Positions 1 through 7,108 of a stretch of DNA of 26,135 nucleotides are shown piece by piece. The notes below the pieces were generated by a model, which was given only the letters and a program-made list of their open reading frames with translations, was not told the origin of the DNA and made no database searches. Numbering within the stretch: the first letter of the stretch is position 1; every line of letters starts with the position of its first letter. The stretch covers positions 1-26,135 of IMG/VR virus record IMGVR_UViG_3300028194_000428; one strand, 5' to 3'. The DNA is from a virus. The position numbers and the translations under genes are program-made.

Positions 1-31
1 TTAATGAAAAGTCAATTCCTATATGAATCAT
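1..31 (-). CDS. 5' fragment of a gene running off the left edge
   Basis: An ATG at 31-29 opens a frame reading MIHIGIDFSL that stays open to the window edge. It starts five bases after the TAA of the 118-aa gene, the same tight spacing as the rest of the block, so it is probably the next gene of the operon. A hydrophobic strand followed by GIDFSL resembles the first beta strand of RNase H-fold proteins, for example RuvC-type proteins that begin MIIGIDPGL, where the Asp is catalytic. Ten residues are too few to name a function, so the RNase H-fold idea is only a suggestion. Confidence 0.5.
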   Translation of the reverse strand, partial: MIHIGIDFSL

Positions 32-36
32 TCTAA

Positions 37-393
37 TTATATTCTCTTGCCGATAACTGCACCGAGCGCAGCACCTACAAGACGTGAGGTTAATAAATCG
101 TAAAGAGCACCCTTTGTAACTCCTAGTACTTTAGCTACTGCTTTACCTATTGTCTTTCCTAATGCAAAACCAGTAAGACCACCAAATATACTTCCTAAAA
201 CACCTTCATTAATAATCTCCTCAACACAATCTTCTAAATTCTTTCCATTTTTTTGAGCTTCGATTATTCTATCTACTGTAGAATCTATTGCATCTTCTTG
301 TTCTTTTGATAAATCATGTGATTCATTCAATAGGTTTTGAACATCCACACTCTGATTATGAGATTCTTGTAAATAGTCTTTAAAGGTTTTCAT
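37..393 (-). CDS. Putative internal head pro-protein with glycine-zipper C-terminus
   Basis: This 118-aa protein starts MKTFKDYLQES, close to the ten-residue capsid-targeting leader of T4 internal proteins (MKTYQEFIAE, from memory). Residues 1-63 are acidic, about 16 D/E against 6 K/R. They contain two full matches to the T4 prohead protease gp21 consensus (I/L)-x-E|(A/G): IIE|A at 43-46 and INE|G at 61-64. Two near matches end in Ser, at E10 and E24. Residues 64-118 are cationic, about +6, and carry two glycine zippers: G67, G71, G75, G79 and G83, then G107, G111 and G115. I infer packaging into the prohead and cleavage that frees a membrane-active or membrane-spanning peptide of about 55 residues. 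It could instead be a small scaffold component like T4 gp67 or gp68. No signal peptide is seen. The gene follows the tail-tube-fold gene after 25 nt. Confidence 0.6.
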   Translation of the reverse strand: MKTFKDYLQESHNQSVDVQNLLNESHDLSKEQEDAIDSTVDRIIEAQKNGKNLEDCVEEIINEGVLGSIFGGLTGFALGKTIGKAVAKVLGVTKGALYDLLTSRLVGAALGAVIGKRI

Positions 394-418
394 TTGTATA
401 CTTTATTTGTTTTATATA

Positions 419-973
419 TTAGACCACATTAACAACAACATCTAAGATGTTATAGCCAAAAGTAATATCAAAAGTTTGAAATTCAATAGTATTACTTGAA
501 AAATTTAAATCCAAGGCACCTACTTCAGAAATAAACATATCTTTTAATTGAACAGTTACAAATACAGTTCCATCAGCATCAAGCATTTGTACACCAACAC
601 CTTCAGGTAAATAAGGATGCTTACCGCTTAATTTATAATAAAAGTCAAACATTTCTACGGCCATCCAGTAATTCACATAACCGTCAAATGCTTGCATAGT
701 AACAGTCATAGTCTTATCAAATAATTGTTGCTTTGGTAAGCTAGCTCTAAACGCTCTTTGATTACCTGGATAGTCTACTTGAGTTACAGCATCAAATGAA
801 GGTCCTGGTAAATTTAAAGATTGTATTCCATAATTCCAATAATCAATAGGTTCTTTAATTAACCCACCAGGAATTCTAGTAAGAAAAGGTTTATACTTTT
901 TAGCAATTGGCTCAGGTATAAAGTTTCTTGGAAAATCAAATTTAAATTGATTATTTCTTGCGCTTAATATCAT
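419..973 (-). CDS. Tail tube-fold protein (gp19/gp48/gp54-like)
   Basis: A 184-aa protein with the layout of T4-type tail tube proteins. A strand pair around IQSLNLPGPSF (50-60) is followed by FDKTMTVTMQAF (85-96), a central helix (98-115), and a final beta pair. In that pair VQLKDMFISEVGALDL (141-156) and NTIEFQTFDITFGY (161-174) parallel the end of gp19, where an IEIKG strand leads through VGEL and SNNEIQTFEVTL. T4 gp19 is 163 aa, so the size fits. In T4 the tube protein gp19 and the tube initiators gp48 and gp54 share this fold. The gene lies among baseplate and appendage genes rather than beside a sheath gene, which favours a tube initiator or minor tube protein, but the main tube protein cannot be excluded. 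Its start overlaps the stop of the 296-aa gene by four bases (ATGA), so the two are probably translationally coupled. Confidence 0.65.
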   Translation of the reverse strand: MILSARNNQFKFDFPRNFIPEPIAKKYKPFLTRIPGGLIKEPIDYWNYGIQSLNLPGPSFDAVTQVDYPGNQRAFRASLPKQQLFDKTMTVTMQAFDGYVNYWMAVEMFDFYYKLSGKHPYLPEGVGVQMLDADGTVFVTVQLKDMFISEVGALDLNFSSNTIEFQTFDITFGYNILDVVVNVV

Positions 974-1860
974 AATACATTATTTATTCCATTTCCTAAT
1001 ATACCACCATAGAAATTCTTGCCTATTGTAAAATTTTGTAAATTTCTAGCAGCTTGTCTATAAAAAATTCTACTTCTTGCACCAGTTCTTGCAGATCTTG
1101 CAGAAACCTTAAGTGCGTTTATTTGCTGTCTCCTTTTTAATTGATTATTAGCATTTGCTTGAGCATTTGCTGCATTAAGTCTAAGGTCATTATTAAGACT
1201 TCCAATTTCAGCTGATAATCTTTCTACCTCATCTGCTAATTCTTGGTTACTTTGTTGTAGTGTTTGTATTGTTAATAAATCTTCTGCTGCTGAATTTACT
1301 AATTCTGCGTTATCTGCTTTAAGAAGAGTATTCTCATCTTGTAATTTTGCTAACTCAACACTATATTCTATTCTTTGGTCTTCTATTTGAGAAGTTAGTG
1401 TAGTTCTATTTGCAGCATCAGCAGCTAACCATAAACCTTGATAAAGAACAGATTGATCTGAAGCAGATTCATCAATTGGATCTACCATTTTAGAAGAAAT
1501 ATAAAAATTATTATTATCTAATGCTAAAATCTTTTTACTATCAGATCTACTAATTTTAAATAATACTTGACCTTGTGATAAATTAACTTCTTCAACTTGA
1601 GTATGATTTTTTATATCGATATCATCACTTGATCCAAGAAAGTTAATAAAAATATCCCCTACATTACTTAAATCTATAGGTGTATCTTCTCCGCCTATTT
1701 CATCAAATAATGTAAATAGAAAGAAATCATCAAAGGGTGTTATTCTAATCGTAGCATCACCTTGTGGTAATGGCTCTTCATTAACAGATAAATTAACAAA
1801 TCTTTGATAATATTGTTTCTCTGTCGAATTTAGTGCTATGTTAGTTTCTATTGAAGGCAT
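970..1860 (-). CDS. Putative virion protein with long coiled coil and basic C-terminal tail
   Basis: A 296-aa protein in three parts. Residues 1-130 look like a beta-rich domain, with ITPFDDFFLFTLFDE at 40-54 and PIDLSNVGDIFINFLG at 61-76. This is reminiscent of N-terminal beta-sandwich domains of phage baseplate upper proteins (BppU-type), but the resemblance is weak. Residues 152-240 form a long heptad-rich coiled coil of about 90 residues with few prolines or glycines. Residues 241-271 are strongly basic (KRRQQ, then several K/R spaced through SARSARTGARSR). The last 20 residues are Gly/Asn-rich. The shape suggests a trimeric rod, or a tape-measure or scaffold-like part of the baseplate or tail; no exact function is recognised. 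It starts 12 nt after the 467-aa gene and overlaps the tail-tube-fold gene by four bases. Confidence 0.55.
   Translation of the reverse strand: MPSIETNIALNSTEKQYYQRFVNLSVNEEPLPQGDATIRITPFDDFFLFTLFDEIGGEDTPIDLSNVGDIFINFLGSSDDIDIKNHTQVEEVNLSQGQVLFKISRSDSKKILALDNNNFYISSKMVDPIDESASDQSVLYQGLWLAADAANRTTLTSQIEDQRIEYSVELAKLQDENTLLKADNAELVNSAAEDLLTIQTLQQSNQELADEVERLSAEIGSLNNDLRLNAANAQANANNQLKRRQQINALKVSARSARTGARSRIFYRQAARNLQNFTIGKNFYGGILGNGINNVL
981..988 (-). promoter_or_regulatory. AATAAATA element before the tail-tube-fold gene
   Basis: AATAAATA on the gene strand, seven nt before the ATG and inside the last codons of the 296-aa gene (Gly-Ile-Asn-Asn). The spacing equals that at the 467-aa gene, which fits a translation signal better than a promoter, but the coding sequence alone could produce it. 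Confidence 0.15.
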
Positions 1861-1872
1861 ATCTATAATTTA

Positions 1873-3276
1873 TTATTCATTTACAGCTGAGAACGAATCA
1901 TTATTAGAATCATCTGAATCATCTGTTATTGTTTGTATTTTTACTGGTGAGATAGCAGCTTTAACTTTTATCCTATCTCTAAATGTAGTTACATAACTTA
2001 CTTTAGTTACTAGCTTCTCTACTATTTGTTCAGAAGTATCTACATTTAAAGTATTACTTCTTCCTCCACCTACAACAATTTGGTTGCCATTATCATTATT
2101 TACTTGGTTATAAACATTTGCAACAGTTGGCACTACACCTAAATTTATAGTAAGCATTTGCGGTCCATATTTTTGAGCCTCAAATGAAGTCAACTTTGCA
2201 TTCTTTAAAATTTGTGTAGCATCAACTCTATTATATAATCGTAATACATAATTAATAGAAAAAGATATTGCACTATTTGCATTTTTAATTATTGGTCTAA
2301 ATAATATAGGTTCATCAAAATCTGTAGTCTGTGTAAACACTTGAAAGCTAGATTGATTAAATGTTGTACCTATTTGCTCAGTAACACTTATTTCATGAAA
2401 CACTGTATAATTTCCACCAGATGAATTTAACTGAGCTATAAAATTACTAAATGTTGATCCTGCTACTTGCCCTGACAATTCAAAATAATCACCTGCCGTT
2501 GAAGGTTTTATTTCAGCATATAAATTATCATAAATATCTCTATTTAATATGGACACAGAATTAATTTCTTGCATTTCATAAAAACTGTATGCATTCTCTA
2601 CAATAGTTTGAAAAATACCAGTTGCCCTTAATGTAATTGGTGGTGTTCCTAAAAAGCCTTGGCCGTCAGTTATCTTATATGCTAAGCCATTTGAGTCTGA
2701 TGCAATAAAAGCATTATTCATATAAAATAAAGAAGGAACTCTCCATTCAATAAACGTTGCGTATAAATTATCTCCTAATAATAAAGGATCAGGATTAAAT
2801 GTTGGAGTATCACTTTTTAAGAAATTAATTGAACTTAAGTTCATCATAACCTCATCTCTCCTAGGGGCTAATACTTCAAATACTATACCATCATAATTTT
2901 CAAAATTAAAACCAGCAACAAAATGAATTTTTATTTTATCATAGACTACATCTAATTGTGGATTAAATGTTTGTAAAAGATTAGCACTATCTGTTAATGC
3001 AGGACTATAATCATTATAAGGAACACCTATATCTGTATCAAGAGAAACATACTGAGTTCTTGTTTCATTATTAGACACGGCGGAACCATCCCTTTCATTT
3101 CCCATAACACCAGCCACAGTATCAGTATTAAAAAAATATGTACCTTTAGTATTAGCATCTCTCATTAACTCAATAGGGTAATTAGCCGTATTAAATGTAA
3201 CAGGAGTTGCTTGGCTTGCATAAGTATACTCTATAAGTATTTGCTCCGATATTTGTATAAACCTTGATGATTCCAT
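1873..3276 (-). CDS. Structural protein of unknown function (467 aa)
   Basis: I do not recognise this protein. It has no signal peptide, membrane segment or enzyme motif. It is rich in Asn, Thr, Ser, Phe and Tyr and in short beta-type stretches, as expected of a virion protein. Its long middle section (about 110-350) reads as alternating strands and turns. The C-terminus holds a glycine patch (VVGGGRS, near 400) and ends in an Asp/Ser/Asn-rich low-complexity tail (DDSDDSNNDS) that is probably disordered. The ATG lies 14 nt after the stop of the 261-aa gene, and an AATAAATA element ends seven bases before it. Its place between the spanin-like gene and the coiled-coil gene suggests a baseplate or tail accessory, by context only. 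Confidence 0.5.
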   Translation of the reverse strand: MESSRFIQISEQILIEYTYASQATPVTFNTANYPIELMRDANTKGTYFFNTDTVAGVMGNERDGSAVSNNETRTQYVSLDTDIGVPYNDYSPALTDSANLLQTFNPQLDVVYDKIKIHFVAGFNFENYDGIVFEVLAPRRDEVMMNLSSINFLKSDTPTFNPDPLLLGDNLYATFIEWRVPSLFYMNNAFIASDSNGLAYKITDGQGFLGTPPITLRATGIFQTIVENAYSFYEMQEINSVSILNRDIYDNLYAEIKPSTAGDYFELSGQVAGSTFSNFIAQLNSSGGNYTVFHEISVTEQIGTTFNQSSFQVFTQTTDFDEPILFRPIIKNANSAISFSINYVLRLYNRVDATQILKNAKLTSFEAQKYGPQMLTINLGVVPTVANVYNQVNNDNGNQIVVGGGRSNTLNVDTSEQIVEKLVTKVSYVTTFRDRIKVKAAISPVKIQTITDDSDDSNNDSFSAVNE

Positions 3277-3283
3277 TCTATTC

Positions 3284-3291
3284 TATTTATT
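3284..3291 (-). promoter_or_regulatory. AATAAATA element before the 467-aa gene
   Basis: AATAAATA on the gene strand, seven nt before the ATG, overlapping the stop of the 261-aa gene. This is too close for a normal promoter with a leader, so an A-rich translation signal is the likelier reading here. Confidence 0.2.
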
Positions 3292-4076
3292 TACCATTGC
3301 AAAAGCTTTGGGTTCCACGAAACACCTAATCCGATATAAGGGCCAAAATTACCTTCACCTGTAATTCCCATTCCCATATTAATACCAAACCCAAAAGGTT
3401 TTCTATTTTTCATTTGTATATTTTTAAACTCAGGACTATTTTGATCAATCATAATTCCTTGAGTATTATTAAATGTTGTACCAGGATAATCAGAAGTTAA
3501 TTTAATAAAAACTTCTTTTGTATTTAAGTCTTGTGACAGCGTAGCATCTAACCATATATTTTGTTTTAATCCTATAGTAGCAGAACCAAACATTAAACTA
3601 TCAGTAAATGTGTAAGGTAAAGATACATCAATTAATCTTGAGCTCTTTTCCCAATTACTTTTAGAATTAAAGCTTAATACTGATTTAAAATCCACACCAT
3701 CTTGTTTAACAACAGTATCTTTAGTTTTAACTGGAACTTCTACAATTCTTTCTTCTACAATTGTTTTATATTTTACAATTGTTATAGGAGGTCTACTCTT
3801 TTCATATTTTAAACTATCTCTTAGTTCTTCTAAGGATAAATTTAATCCCTTAATCTCACCGACCGATTCACCATTTTCATTTACATAATTGAGAATAGTA
3901 TCATTAGCTGCCTCAAGATTATTCTGAAATCGAGTAACTTCCCCTTTAGCTTGTTCAGTTTCATTACACTGTCTAACTAGTAAAAATAATAACACTCCTA
4001 TCCCTCCTAATAAAAACATCCTAGTGTTTTTTGGATCGGTTAAAATACCAAGAATATTTTTAATAATTAATATCAT
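3291..4076 (-). CDS. Membrane-anchored, spanin-like protein (DUF6808-type)
   Basis: A 261-aa protein with one N-terminal membrane helix (about 19-35, FLLGGIGVLLFLLV) followed by a Cys at 37 and a coiled-coil stretch (about 40-92). A stalk rich in Val, Lys and Thr follows (about 94-126, including VEVPVKTKDTVV). The C-terminal half is beta-rich and ends in a glycine-alternating hairpin, GFGINMGMGITG then GPYIGLGVSW, and finally Trp. This layout resembles proteins of Bacteroidota phages annotated DUF6808 or Rz-like: inner membrane anchor, periplasmic coiled coil, C-terminal beta segment. A role in disrupting the envelope at lysis, or in the periplasm during infection, is inferred. No endolysin or holin is visible nearby, so a lysis cassette is not shown. 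Its start overlaps the stop of the 78-aa coiled-coil gene by four bases, which suggests the two act together. Confidence 0.55.
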   Translation of the reverse strand: MILIIKNILGILTDPKNTRMFLLGGIGVLLFLLVRQCNETEQAKGEVTRFQNNLEAANDTILNYVNENGESVGEIKGLNLSLEELRDSLKYEKSRPPITIVKYKTIVEERIVEVPVKTKDTVVKQDGVDFKSVLSFNSKSNWEKSSRLIDVSLPYTFTDSLMFGSATIGLKQNIWLDATLSQDLNTKEVFIKLTSDYPGTTFNNTQGIMIDQNSPEFKNIQMKNRKPFGFGINMGMGITGEGNFGPYIGLGVSWNPKLLQW

Positions 4077-4309
4077 TCTTTTATATGAGGAAGTAACTTA
4101 TTAGGTGTAACTTCAGATGCTCCGTATTTTTTTGTAATTTTATCCATGAATTTTTTTTCTTTTAATTTCATGCTATCTACTTCAGTAAAAAGATTATCTC
4201 TTTTCTTTGCTAAACTTTCAATACTTTTTTGCATTAAGTCCAATGAGAGTTGTATTTCCCTATATCTAGATACAAAACTATTTAATTCTTTTATTTCTTT
4301 TTTTGTCAT
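4073..4309 (-). CDS. Small coiled-coil protein (78 aa)
   Basis: A short, highly charged helical protein. Residues 3-62 form an almost unbroken coiled coil with hydrophobic residues at heptad spacing and no glycine or proline. A short tail (KKYGASEVTPNKLLPHIKE) follows. It has no membrane segment or signal peptide. The ATG lies 24 nt after the stop of the 921-aa fibre gene. Its stop overlaps the start of the membrane-anchored 261-aa gene (ATGA), so translation is probably coupled. It may be a partner of that protein or a small chaperone for the fibre upstream; the sequence does not decide between them. Confidence 0.6.
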   Translation of the reverse strand: MTKKEIKELNSFVSRYREIQLSLDLMQKSIESLAKKRDNLFTEVDSMKLKEKKFMDKITKKYGASEVTPNKLLPHIKE

Positions 4310-4327
4310 TTTTAACTTTTATTTAAA

Positions 4328-4335
4328 TATTTATT
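4328..4335 (-). promoter_or_regulatory. AATAAATA element before the 78-aa gene
   Basis: AATAAATA on the gene strand, 18 nt before the ATG, overlapping the TAA of the 921-aa fibre gene. A second, related AAATAAAAG follows closer to the start and may help ribosome binding. Confidence 0.3.
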
Positions 4336-7099
4336 AATCTGGATAGCGACCTCCTAATCTTATTTCTTCAGAACCTATATTAAAGGCTTTACTCAAGACC
4401 CTCCATCCTGCTTGATATTGAACAGAAGCAACGGTTGGTTGTGGTGGAGCTGGAAAATTGGGGATATCACCGTTTCCATTAGCAGCAATCGTAGTAGTAG
4501 TACCATCCCATACCATATCATACGTTACTTCAGCAACCTGAGCATCATAACCACCAGCTTCACTTACATTCACAGTCAGAGAATGATACCCTCTTTCACC
4601 ACTACTGAACATGCTAGCAGGGTATAAACTCCCCCACCAACTTGTCCAATTTCCATTTCCTGAATTACCATTAGATTGAAGAGATCTTCTTCTACCCTTC
4701 GGTATTAAAAGTTGAATATTACCATAAACCAATAATTGATTTAATGCACCACCGGGTGCTGGTATAGAATATTGTGTGGTAAAATGTCTTACTATTAAAA
4801 TAATTCTCTGTCCAGGATATGCACCTACTGGAAAATGAAATCCTCCTTGTATGGAACCAGTATTCCAAGCAACCACCACTGGGCCGTTCGAAGTATTAGG
4901 TCTTTCATCTCCAGGGTTAGTTGGCATTGGGCCAGACTCCGCTTGGTAAAGATCAGCAGCGGGCTGCGTACCATCTAAAGGTGAAGCATTAGTAGACGGA
5001 GCAAAAGTTATTTGAACTATAGGTGGAGATGTCCCAAGCTCTGCCTGTGTTGGCATACCCAAAGTGTTCGTAGGGGAAAGCTTAATTAATGTATTAACAC
5101 CATAAGTTGCTGAGTTTGCTACATTCTGACTGGCATTAGGCAGCTTATTAAGATCAGTAGCTGGGTTGTAATTCAGTGCGGGAGCATTAAGCTTTTGGTT
5201 TCTACCAAATACTAGTGGATTATTAAAAGATATTTTATTCTTGCTAAAACTAAAATATTGATTATTACCTCGCCCATAATTATCATTACCTATACTTTGG
5301 GTTAAATTTTCAAATGACTGAATTGCTATTGTTCTGTCAAAAGCACCTTCAGGATAACCCTGTGGACTTAATACAGTAGGATCAATTACGTTAATACCTG
5401 TCATTTCATCGGCTATTCTTGTGGCTATTACACTAGGATCACCTTGTACTGAGGTTAGTGGTACATAGTGTTCTGCTTTAGACATTAGGCCTGGTAACGC
5501 ATTCGTTCCGAGATTAGTAAGTTCATATATACCTTCACTCTGCTGTCTTACATCGTTTAACTTTTGAATGCCCTGTTGTGGTAATTCTGGAGATTCTCCT
5601 TGTAATGCCCAAGTTTGTCTTCCTACAAATCTAGTATGCATTCTTGCAACTCCACTACCATCTACAGATTTATAATCTAAAACAATACTTGGACCTCTTT
5701 GTGTAATTGGTAAACCACCAGCACCAGGTAAATTATCCAATCCTCTAAGAATTGTTTGTGTACCAGATTTTATATAGAGTTCTCCACCTGATCCTAATGA
5801 ATTAGGTCTCTCTGATTTTTGTTCAATAGTTACATTTTGTAAGAGTGTAGCAACATTTCCTGTAGTTTGTAATATTATTGGCCCGTTTGTTGCTGCTCCG
5901 GATATTCCACCAGTTGCAGCTGACAGTCTTATTCTACCTTGATCAATTGCATTACTAGCAATAAGGTTAATATCTGAGCCAGCTTGTAATGAAATATCAT
6001 TACCATCTCCTGCACCAGCAAGTGGAGTAACTAAGTTTATTGTTTTTGCAACTAATTGTTGTTGGCCTGTAAATGTATTTACACCAGCCGAACTTGGAAG
6101 TAATGGTATAATTCCATTTCCTGATTCTATTATAGTTTTTCCAGCCAATCCTTGAGTAAGCATTTGAAATTTATTTCCTGCTGGTGATAATGCTCCACCT
6201 GAGCCTACATTTATTTTAAAATCTCCACCACCAAAAGGTAATGCCGGTGATGAACCACTTTCCATACTAATCTCTCCACCTGCATAGAAAAACTGAGATC
6301 TATTTTGTGTTAATAACTCAAACCCATACATATCAGTAATAGAAACCGCACCTGTAGCTGGAGTAGGAACATCTAAAATTAACCTATCTTGTTTACCAAT
6401 TCTTATATTAGTTAGTATGGCCGGGTTTGTTTGTTCAAATCCATCATTAAATCCTGGTGTTACACCACCATGAAAAACAATAGCTCTACTATTAGAATTT
6501 CTTTGATGAATTAACATAGAAGTTTGATCTGAACCGTTTCCAATTATAATATCTTCTGGTACTATATAAGCTGAAGTAAAAGGTATTGTATTAAAAGGTA
6601 TCGTTTGTGATGTAACACCTGCTACCATAATTGCAGGTACACCTTCATTTGTTGTATTAGCACCGTTATTTAAACCTATCGGTCCATTATATAAAATATT
6701 TTCTTGATTAAAGATAGGCGCACCTGTAGCTAAACCATAACCACCACTTACTCCTGCATCACCCTTAGGCCCCTGTAAGTCAATTGTTGTTATAACCCAA
6801 GTTGTTCCATTATATTCCCAAACCTGACCATTAAACTGTAAATAATAATCTCCTACTAGCGGAGTTGATGTTGGTGGAGCAGTAAGTGGAGTTGCACCCG
6901 GTGATGCTGTTGAAGTATCTTCATACCATCTTGTACCTTTAGGCCCTCTACCACCAGCCGGTCCAGTAGGTCCTGGAATACCTTTAGGCCCAGCAGGCCC
7001 ACCACCATTTAGTAATATTTGGTCAAAATTAAAATTGGTCTTATCAACCAGTTGTGAAATAGTATCTGATGCTATTATTTCTTGTATAGTGATTGGCAT
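4334..7099 (-). CDS. Collagen-containing tail fibre / appendage protein
   Basis: A 921-aa fibre protein. Residues 1-30 form an N-terminal module (ITIQEIIASDTIS, then NFNFDQIL) shared with the 219-aa protein encoded about 10 kb upstream, probably for attachment to the virion. Eight uninterrupted Gly-X-Y triplets follow (34-57) and four more lie at about 110-121, so the stalk should be a trimeric collagen-like helix. Between them, GDYYLQFNGQVWEYNGTTW (83-101) matches a small beta module common beside collagen repeats in phage fibres. The rest is long, beta-rich and full of Gly, Asn, Thr and Pro. The C-terminal 200 residues (with GGFHFPVGAYPGQRIILIV and a Trp-rich WTSWWGSLYP patch) look like a globular tip that could bind the receptor. 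No intramolecular chaperone or autocleavage motif was recognised. The fibre role is well supported; the receptor is unknown. Confidence 0.75.
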   Translation of the reverse strand: MPITIQEIIASDTISQLVDKTNFNFDQILLNGGGPAGPKGIPGPTGPAGGRGPKGTRWYEDTSTASPGATPLTAPPTSTPLVGDYYLQFNGQVWEYNGTTWVITTIDLQGPKGDAGVSGGYGLATGAPIFNQENILYNGPIGLNNGANTTNEGVPAIMVAGVTSQTIPFNTIPFTSAYIVPEDIIIGNGSDQTSMLIHQRNSNSRAIVFHGGVTPGFNDGFEQTNPAILTNIRIGKQDRLILDVPTPATGAVSITDMYGFELLTQNRSQFFYAGGEISMESGSSPALPFGGGDFKINVGSGGALSPAGNKFQMLTQGLAGKTIIESGNGIIPLLPSSAGVNTFTGQQQLVAKTINLVTPLAGAGDGNDISLQAGSDINLIASNAIDQGRIRLSAATGGISGAATNGPIILQTTGNVATLLQNVTIEQKSERPNSLGSGGELYIKSGTQTILRGLDNLPGAGGLPITQRGPSIVLDYKSVDGSGVARMHTRFVGRQTWALQGESPELPQQGIQKLNDVRQQSEGIYELTNLGTNALPGLMSKAEHYVPLTSVQGDPSVIATRIADEMTGINVIDPTVLSPQGYPEGAFDRTIAIQSFENLTQSIGNDNYGRGNNQYFSFSKNKISFNNPLVFGRNQKLNAPALNYNPATDLNKLPNASQNVANSATYGVNTLIKLSPTNTLGMPTQAELGTSPPIVQITFAPSTNASPLDGTQPAADLYQAESGPMPTNPGDERPNTSNGPVVVAWNTGSIQGGFHFPVGAYPGQRIILIVRHFTTQYSIPAPGGALNQLLVYGNIQLLIPKGRRRSLQSNGNSGNGNWTSWWGSLYPASMFSSGERGYHSLTVNVSEAGGYDAQVAEVTYDMVWDGTTTTIAANGNGDIPNFPAPPQPTVASVQYQAGWRVLSKAFNIGSEEIRLGGRYPD

Positions 7100-7108
7100 C
7101 TGTTTTTA

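Noticed and set aside
4146-4337. Plus-strand open frame of 63 codons, Phe/Ser/Leu-rich, overlapping the 78-aa gene.
   Set aside because: It is the exact antisense of a Lys/Glu-rich coiled coil, which commonly gives Phe/Ser/Leu-rich shadows.
6929-7000. Glycine/proline-rich DNA considered as a tandem nucleotide repeat.
   Set aside because: The regularity is at the protein level (Gly-X-Y); the codons vary, so there is no DNA repeat.
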